This document shows, piece by piece, positions 56,546-64,000 of a stretch of 64,000 bases of DNA. Made by a program: the position numbers and the translations under genes. Position 1 is the first letter of the stretch, and every line of letters starts with the position of its first letter. The stretch comes from Amphiura filiformis (Eukaryota > Echinodermata > Ophiuroidea > Amphilepidida > Amphiuridae): NCBI RefSeq assembly GCF_039555335.1, contig NC_092640.1, positions 35,582,784 through 35,646,783 of the forward strand. Direction: 5' to 3'. The notes under the pieces were generated by a model that was given only the letters and a program-made list of their open reading frames with translations, ran no database searches and was not told where the DNA came from.

Positions 56546-59500
56546 ATGGCTGATGACATCAGTGATGTAATTGAGGATGTTTCTAGTGACGAGGAGGGTG
56601 AACCCAAGAAACGTACTTTGACTTGTGAAGATTTTAACATGGATGATGTCAGCTGTATGAAGTGCGACGAAGACTGTCCAGATGCCCGAAGTCTGCAATG
56701 TGGACATCTGTTTTGTCTAGAATGTATCACCGATGAAGTCAAAGTAAGTGATTGAGTGTCCTCTCAAGTCGAAGTCCATTGAGAATGTCCAGCGATCTGA
56801 GGTTTAGCGCAGAGCCATAAGTTTTCCGTGATACGTAAAACGGACGAATTTCACGAATTTCATGTAGTTGGAAAAATAAAATTGAAATAATTGAAAAAAA
56901 AAAGAATAAACTAGAAAGAAAATATCAAAAAATGTGTCTGTTGACGTTTGAGCGCTGCCAGGCACACAACACGACGGCATTGGTAGTTGTGCGTGTAATA
57001 AACCTCCAAAATTTGCGCCAATATTTGTCCTTACTAGAAGGTTAATATCATTTGAGGAACCATTTAATTGCCAATATGTTCATAATGCGACTGTTAGTTG
57101 AATAAGTATTTTTGGTGTTGTAACAGTAAATTGTCACTGAACCACGGTTGTTTTATGGCACGTAAAAGTGAGTAATTTTCAAGAAAAGTTGGACAATGAT
57201 GGCGCTATTAATCTTAATTTTTTTTTCATCTTTACAAGGGTAGACACTTTTAAAATGATATTAGAACATCAGCAGCAGACTAACAATGACAAGTGAATTT
57301 TCAAAATACTTTTTATCATGAAGTGTATTAACTCATATTATTTGGCTAATTAAAATTTAAAATAGATGTAAATAGCGCCCCCAATTTGCACATAAATGTA
57401 CAATTTATATATAGAATTAATATTGCCACAAAAAAGCAGAAAAAAGATGAATAACTTGATATAGAAACGAAAATCTATGTTAGAAGTTATACAAAATATA
57501 ATGTGTATATACTGTTTATTAGTGTGATAACTGGTGGTATTATTCAGGTCTATAATTGAACATTATAGTAATGTTTTGTTAGAAAAAATAATAACTGATC
57601 ACATGAAACAACAGTGGAACCTATATATACTATATACAACTTGTCTTGTTCTCTTGTTTGAACCATGTTTTTAATATTTTTCATGATGTTTGCCCAAGCT
57701 ATATGAAAGAAAACTTTGTCAAATTATCTCATCTTTATCGTTATAACACTAGGGATAGCAATTTTAACTTCCAAGTTCCAAAAATCAAAACAGCAGATTC
57801 TGCTTCCTTTTTTTTTTTGCAATCCATGATTGGAACAAACTTCCCGAAAATGTAAAATTGTGCAATATAAAATCTAGGTTTAAAAAAGATGCTAAAATTA
57901 TCCTCTTAGACCACATGGTTATATAGTTTTTAATATTGTAATTTAGGTGTTTCATGTTTTAAATACACCAGGCACAAAAAGAAACTCGTCAGTTGTATTC
58001 ATCCTTGCTGTTTAATAACTTGATAATTTTGGATTATTCTGAAATATACATTTTGTTAATTGGACTTTGCTTTCTCATTTGTCACCCTGTTCGTGAAAAA
58101 CGAACAAGATATGCGCCTCCATAGCCTCAAACCCCAAAATCAAAAGTTGCATTTTCAACAATTTTCAATGGGAACGCATCGTTGTATAGCATACAAGCAC
58201 CACGGGCCAATCAATAAAGCACACAGTGTAACAGGCACAATTGAATCGTTAAAATTGCAACTTTTCATTTTGGGGTTTGAGAGTTTGGAGGCGCATATCT
58301 TGGTCAACTCTTGCTCAATGATCACGAACAGGGTGCCAAATGAGAAAGAAAAGTCCAATTAACAAAATGTATATTTCAGAATAATCCACAATTATCAGGT
58401 TGTTGAACAGCAAGGATGAATATAACTGACGAGTTTCTTTTTGTGCCTGGTGTAGTTGTAATATATATATATTTTCATTGTTATTTATAAGGACCCCTTT
58501 GGAAATAAGTCGCTGACTTTAAGGGAACGGGAATGAGCGTTTTGAGCGTTTCGACAGCGTTTTTTGTGGGACATGAGAGCACATCAGACCTATCGAATTG
58601 CATTCTGAATACAAGAATGTCTTTCTGATATCAAATAATTTTCATTTTATGAAATTCACGATATAATACAAATTTTATGACAAATTATTAAAATTTGATA
58701 TTTTGCACATTTTGGAGATATAACAGTCCTCGAAGTAAATTTTATAAATTTAATGATATAGTCTTAAAGTGTATGTAGCTGGGAGGAAAAGCCGACGATC
58801 ATTTGAAAATTTTGACCTTTTATATTGAAGTTATGGATTTTTTTCCCAAAAAGATCTATTTTTTGTTGGTGTTTTGGAAAAAAATCCATATCTTCAATAC
58901 GAAAGGTCAAAATTTTCATTTGATCGTCGGCTTTTCATCCCACCTACATACACTTTAGGTAGAAATCATCAGATTTATAAAGTTTACTTCGAGTACTGTT
59001 AAATATCGAAAATATCAATTTTTAATGATTTGCCATAAAATGCGTATTACATTGCGAATTTCAAAAAATCAAAATTATTTGATATCAGAAGGCCATTCTT
59101 CGTATTCAGATTGAAATTCGATATGTCTGATGTGCTCTAATGTCCCATAATAAATACTGTCCAAATGTTCATACCCCTTCCCTTAAGGGATATCCTTGGC
59201 GTATTATCGTGTCAATTTTTATGTTTTAATTTGTATTTTATAATAATTATGTTTTTGTATAATGTTCTGTGCAATATGTTATTTGACTCTTACGATGATA
59301 TGCTTAATAAACTCAAATCAAATCAAATCATACGGTAGGTCATTCACAATAATTAATTGCAATATTCAATTTCTTTGTTTCACAGCACTCTCCATCTCCA
59401 GAGGCGATACCATGTCCAATTTGCCGCACAATCACCACTATGCCAAGCGGCGGCTGGGACAAACTAGGCAAAGAACCGCCCAGCACTAGCAATGACTTAG

Positions 59501-60402
59501 ATCCCACTACGGTTGCTGATGACGTCATTCAAAATGGCGACGATTTTCCCTCCTATGACATTGAGACAGAAACGGACGAAAACAAAGATGATGAGGTAAA
59601 AACAGAGATGGCAGAAGATAAAGAAGACGACGCGAAGGAAGAGGAAGAGAAAGATGTCAAAGAAACAAAAGAGGAAGAAGTGAAAGAAATAAAAGAAGAC
59701 GAAGCAAACGAAACGAAAGAGGAAGACGCAAAAGAAACGAAAGAAGAAACGAAAGAAATGAAGAAAGATGAAGATGCAAAAGAAGATTCACCCGATGATG
59801 ATACAAAAACCGAAAAAGAACTGGCCGATGTTGATCTCAATGACCAAGAGAATGGTAAAAAAGTGGAGGTGTGCCCTAAACACCAGGAGCCTCTGGTGAA
59901 AAATCGTTGCAAAACTTGTCGAGCAATCGAAAATCGCAATAAGAAAATACAGAAACTTGTAGGAAATAAAGTTCAGGTGTGCGACGGACTATTCCAAGAT
60001 ATAAACCATCTTCAAACCGCGATTCATACTGGAATGGATAAACTGAAGGAAGAGATTCAAGAGCGGTCGCGCCTACTAATCGCTGAAGTACAGAAGCTAG
60101 AGCAGCAAGAACTTGCGCAGCTTCAGCAACATCGCGAGCAGCGTGTAGAGAAACTTCGCGAGTGCGGTCAAACGCTGATGGAAGTCGCTAAAGGTATTCG
60201 AGATGAGCTAGCGGTAGTTCAGGATAAAGTGGAGAGTACGCAAGATAGCGAGTTTAATGAGAGTTTGAAGGAGTTACGGAAGTCGTGTGGGAAGAAGATA
60301 CCACAACCTGATCAGAAACTGAAATTGATAGCTTTTGTACCTGGGAAAGAGGATAAATTGCCAGAGGTATTTGGAAAGATTGATGAAAAGCCTAAAGAAT
60401 AA
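56546..60402 (+). CDS. TRIM-like RING / B-box / coiled-coil protein, two coding exons
   Basis: Exon 1 is 56546-56743 (donor AAA|GTAAGT) and exon 2 is 59386-60402 (acceptor TTTGTTTCACAG). They join in phase 0 for 404 codons, ending in TAA. A good acceptor (CACCTGTTGTAG) four bases before the ATG implies a separate 5' UTR exon. The RING is at residues about 37-79: CMKC, C52, H54, C57, C60, then CPIC at 76-79 supplied by exon 2, so the intron splits the RING. Residues about 125-220 are a long Glu/Lys/Asp-rich low-complexity region. A B-box-like segment follows (CPKHQEPLVKNRCKTC, about 229-244), lacking the second half of a full B-box. Then comes a coiled coil (about 250-375). There is no NHL, B30.2 or filamin C-terminal domain. 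It is likely a RING-type E3 ubiquitin ligase of the TRIM/RBCC class; substrates cannot be inferred. Confidence 0.88.
57646..57950 (+). mobile_element. LINE 3' end inside the TRIM-like intron
   Basis: Reads CPSYMKENFVKLSHLYRYNT, RDSNFNFQVPKIKT then, after a frame change, an IHDWNKLPENVK-type block and FKKDAKIILL. This is the conserved C-terminus of a CR1/Jockey-type RT ORF. 5'-truncated, same strand as the host gene. Confidence 0.75.
57966..58452. mobile_element. MITE with long TIRs and TA target duplication
   Basis: Ends CACCAGGCACAAAAAGAAAC and GTTTCTTTTTGTGCCTGGTG, flanked by TA on both sides (Tc1/mariner-type). The arms extend for more than 150 bp (GAACAGCAAGGATGAAT, GGACTTTGCTTTCTCATTTG and inverted counterparts). 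Non-coding, in the TRIM-like intron. Confidence 0.85.
58519..59186. mobile_element. Complete MITE flanked by TTAA (piggyBac/Kolobok-like)
   Basis: TTAAGGGAACGGGAATGAGC at the left and CATACCCCTTCCCTTAA at the right are inverted, with TTAA at both edges. The arms are nearly half the element each (GGGACAT..AGAGCACATCAGAC, CTGATATCAAATAATTTT, GTGTATGTAG, GGTCAAAATTTTCA in both orientations). Non-coding. Partial copies are at 21395-21575 and 42340-42740. Confidence 0.85.
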
Positions 60403-60419
60403 TGAAACAGTCAAATGTA

Positions 60420-61130
60420 GGATATGGAATAAGAATACTTAAAAAGTATTTAAAAAATGTTCTTGTAAGTAATATCTCCGTTTGAAAGGAGCTTTATTAC
60501 ATAAATCCGCAACAATTTTTTGTTGACGATCCATATCATGCCAGTCTTAGATTGAAAGGCAATTTTACTGTAATGTTTTACTTAAACAATATAAATAAGG
60601 ATAATGGATGCCAGTAAAATTTGTTTATGAAATGGAAATGGATGTTTGTGTAAATTTCGTGAAATGGAGGGTGAGTGTATATCGCTCACAAAATAACTTT
60701 CTTGGAACCTTGTTGCGAAAAGTAAACCGAACAAATGCACACAAAGTTGTAGAAAATTATTAACTTTTATGTACATTTGGGGGAAACATTCTGCAATGAC
60801 CAAAATATTCTGCATAATAGAAGTACGATAAGAGGCATAATATTAAGAGGCTTTATGTATATTTGTTCTTTTCTGTATTGGATGCCGTTGACAGAAAGTC
60901 AAATTGTGCTCAGATCTGATTTAATGAGGTTAAAGTCGGCAATTATGAGAGATATAGGCAAAAAGAGAGGAGTAAAAACAAGAAAAAGCAATAGAAAATT
61001 GACATATATAAGGTTCATACCTTTGTCACCAAGTATCAAAAAGAGATCCAGTGATTCAACGTCAGTAATTGTAGCTACTTTGCAAGTTTGTAATAGTAGT
61101 AACTCATTTTTCAACATTACCGACTTTGGC
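60420..61130. other. No gene recognised downstream of the TRIM-like gene
   Basis: Probably includes the 3' UTR of the TRIM-like gene. No other coding frame with similarity. ATAAATAAGGATAA-type A/T-rich sequence only. Confidence 0.45.
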
Positions 61131-61146
61131 CTGAGTGGATCAGATC

Positions 61147-61380
61147 TTCGGGGGGTCACTCCCATTGTGGCCTGTACACCATCCGCGATAATGAAAACGC
61201 GTAAGGGAAATTGCAATTGCTAATACGCGGAAATGAAATTTAGGGTATGAAATTTGATGCAAGGAATAAAATCCCTGTTTAGGGTATTGTTTTAGCCAAG
61301 GGTTAAATCCTTGTTTAGGGTGCTTTTCAAAAGTTGATTATCGCGAATGGTGTACAGGCCACAATGGGAGTGACCCCCGG
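61147..61380. mobile_element. Short palindromic MITE with 8-9 bp target duplication
   Basis: Left GGGGGTCACTCCCATTGTGG then CCTGTACACCAT; right inverted GTGTACAGGCCACAATGGGA then GTGACCCCC. Flanked by identical GATCAGATC (61138-61146 and 61381-61389), fitting a hAT-type duplication of 8 bp plus a chance base. Non-coding. Confidence 0.85.
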
Positions 61381-61389
61381 GATCAGATC

Positions 61390-63640
61390 AGGTCACAATT
61401 ATACAAAAGATAACATTTTTGACCATTGCTTAGCCTTTTATTGTTTATCATAATATTATTCAAGTACTATTAATTAGTGTGAATGACCTTTGGAATATTA
61501 AAAGTCTAATGTAAACAGAGGTATGGGTAACCTTTTGGTATCTTAGCTCAGAATTGACCTTAATACCATATCGACTATCTGGAGTGGGCTGCTTGGTGCA
61601 TAAGAGGGATATAAGCCTAACTTCAAAGTTAAACAAAGGGGTTTAACCCTATTGTACGCCAGACAGCTAATGTAGTTAGCCTTTTTGTGCTCCAAACAGA
61701 TGATACGTGGGTATGACGATTTGCTGCTATATGAATATGGCTGGGACGACAGTCCCCATATATCTGTCCCTTGCGCGGGCTTTACACATAATACTAATGG
61801 GTATCCTTTCATCCCAAGGTTACACCGCAAGCGTGACGGCAAAACGCCCTTGTACGCGTGTGCATACGCCAAGCGGAATTAGGATACCGGTATTCGATAC
61901 TGCGAGTCAGTGATGTCAGGTGTGGAGGCAGCTGTTATATGTGACCCGGCAGCACAAATGAGCCGTAAATTCCCTAAATTGTATTAGCGTTGTTGCGGCT
62001 CCCGTATGCATATGTACTGTAGATTTTGATGAATAGACTTACGGTTAAAAGTCAATCAGCTGTAAAATTTGAAGTAGCTTCACGTGCGTGACGTACCACG
62101 AATACAGGCTTATATCAATCAATAAATCCCACCGTTAAGTCTTTATAAATGTGACCCTGATGTTGTGCCTCATACATCAATAATAGAGCTGGGTGGGTGC
62201 TGTCCATGTCCACTATATCTGCCAGGTTTCGAGGTTTGTCTGTGGTTTGATAGACACCGGTGTTTGAATTGGTCTAGCGCTCTCATTGCTCATAATAATT
62301 TTTTTATTGTTGGAATCGGGGCGAGTTATTTTAGCCATGGCTTAATTCTGAATTGTCACCTAATTTGGGTGTACTTTGTCTTGGGTCCAATCTCTATCAT
62401 GGAAAATTTGCTATATCTTTCTAAATATAATGAGTGTTTGTTCTAGATTTGTGTTTTAGCGTTTCATATTTGAAAGAACTAATGTTTAATTGCAACATTT
62501 CGAAACCACAAACCTAAACTGGGTGCTATGATGTACAAGATTGGGCTACGAGTATGCATTTTACCAAGTGGGCAATAGGTATTTCCTTCATGTTGCCAAT
62601 GCATGACTTTCTTTATTATACTCAAAAACGGATTTTATTATACTAGAAAGTTGTTTACGTGCATGTAGGCTCCTTCACAGCCGGTTTCTGTCGTGTATGT
62701 TTACGAATGAGCTACATGCAGACTGGGTTGCCAGGGACTACCAGGACAAAGTATTGTTTTTGACTATAACAGTGTAAATATTAGCAAGATTTGGATTTGA
62801 CCTCCTATCAGGTTTACTGATAACATAATTAATTGGAAATCTGAAATAAACACTTATTTTGTAAACAGGTGAAACTATATGATTATTTATGGTTGGAAAC
62901 TTAGGAAATTGCTGTTAATGAAATAAATAATATATTAAACATACATTTTGTTTTTTCAACGATGGAAATCCATTCACAAAATAATAAGGTTTTTAGGAAC
63001 CATTTGACATTAAACATTTTGAACAATTGCTCTATGAAAAAAGGGATATAATTGCACCACTGATCCAGGCTGCTGATAAGCTGTCAACAAGTGTGATCAC
63101 TAATTCAACGATAATAATTATCTGACCAGACAGGAACCAAGCTGGGTATAAACAGTGCAGAAGGCTACTACCATCACTAATTGATGTTGGGAGTGACACT
63201 GGTGGTGATGGTGGTGGTGGTGGCGGTGGGGGTGGGGGGAGGAGGGGTAAATACCAGTAATTGGGGTAGATAGTGGCTTTGGTTTTACACATTTTTGGTA
63301 TAGCAACTGGACAGTTTATAGTAGTAACAATATAATCAACACATTCAGAAAATTGAGATTGGTTTGAGCCCAGGAATTATAATGGGATGAGTGTAACTAC
63401 CAATAAACTATACATTGCGAATAAATATCTCAAATAAAATACCATGTTTTTAATCGATTTTAACTGTAATTTACCAAACATTGGTAAATGGTAAGAATAA
63501 TGGTAAAACACAGAAGAGGTAAAGAACAGTGATATGGAGTTATGAATTGATATGAAAACATTCTTAAGGTTGTCTGAATATAGATTGTTGTATAACTCGG
63601 ATGATGTGATTTTGATTGAGCAGTTTGTTACAGGTATCAA
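61390..63640. other. No gene recognised; one short GT-rich microsatellite
   Basis: No recognisable coding exon on either strand. A (GGT)n/(GGGT)n-like tract (GGTGGTGATGGTGGTGGTGG and onward) lies at 63199-63246. Confidence 0.5.
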
Positions 63641-63981
63641 TTAAAGGAATATTTTGTGATCCTAGCATCCTCTTTTTGTGACATTTTTCACTACATATCC
63701 ACGAAAAAAGCTTATCCCAAAAATTTCAGTTGATTCCGATTTTGCGTTTGCGAGTTATGCATGATTATGTGTATTACAGTGCTCCATAGACAATGTGTTG
63801 TAATTTCGAACGAAATTCAAATTTCACGATATCTTTGCAAAACGAATTAATCTGCAAGAAATATTTTGTAAATAAACATTATGTAGCCAGATGTTTCCAG
63901 TGGTATAAAAATCTCAACTTTTTTTGAGAAAAGTGGGGGGGGGGGGGGGAAGAGGCTGTGGATCAAGAAATGCCCTTTTAA
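63641..63981. mobile_element. MITE of the 22163-22504 family, complete and inverted
   Basis: Ends TTAAAGGAATATTTTGTGAT and GGATCAAGAAATGCCCTTTT, with the shared CAACTGAAATTTTTGGGAT-type, GCATAACTCGCAAACGC-type and TTAATCTGCAAGAAATATTT blocks in inverse orientation relative to 22163-22504. Contains a poly-G run at about 63937-63951. Confidence 0.75.
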
Positions 63982-64000
63982 ATGTAGACCTATTTCGCAC

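Noticed and set aside
59553-59939. Long Ser/Phe-rich minus-strand frame
   Set aside because: Antisense shadow of the Glu/Lys-rich part of the TRIM-like exon 2.
1-64000. CRISPR arrays, operons, ribosome-binding sites
   Set aside because: The sequence is a spliced animal nuclear genome; direct repeats seen are transposon ends and minisatellites without regular spacers.

Overview
This is a gene-poor, repeat-dense piece of an animal nuclear genome, most likely a marine deuterostome invertebrate (echinoderm or hemichordate). The grounds are spliced metazoan genes (GH3-domain/GHDC-like, TRIM-like RING protein, PARP14-type ART), CR1/Jockey-like LINEs, a Penelope-like retroelement, many MITEs, and two sea-urchin-style histone 3' stem-loops. 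Species assignment is inference.

Layout. 1-2250: two broken LINEs on the minus strand. 3.5-4.2 kb: foldback MITE. 5.0-5.85 kb: three plus-strand coding exons of an unrecognised gene. 5.9-11.1 kb: a LINE tail, a terminal-inverted-repeat element with ACGTC-array ends, a broken Penelope-like element, and an intronless ORF ending in a histone-type stem-loop. 12.6-13.9 kb: two exons of a PARP14-like gene (minus). 15.1-16.3 kb: a second, decayed ORF with a histone-like promoter (four CCAAT boxes, TATA) and the same stem-loop. 16.3-27 kb: no recognisable gene, several transposon families. 27.6-41.8 kb: a complete seven-exon GH3-domain gene on the minus strand (634 codons). Its 8.3 kb first intron holds a recent tandem duplication, one unit of which is split by a 3.35 kb foldback DNA transposon. 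43.9-50.8 kb: a tandem GH3 paralogue on the same strand with a damaged exon 2 and clean exons 3-7. 51-56.5 kb: MITEs and a 2 kb interrupted palindrome. 56.5-60.4 kb: a two-exon TRIM-like gene (plus). 60.4-64 kb: repeats, no gene seen.

The most unusual signal is the pair of non-histone, intronless ORFs carrying canonical histone 3'-end processing stem-loops. One lies directly upstream of, and in the same orientation as, a Penelope-like RT; the other has a histone-like promoter. This suggests a gene or element family that uses the S-phase histone mRNA pathway. Several transposon insertions are dated or structured clearly by target-site duplications: a hAT-type MITE beside a PARP splice acceptor, and the foldback element in one of two near-identical duplicate units.
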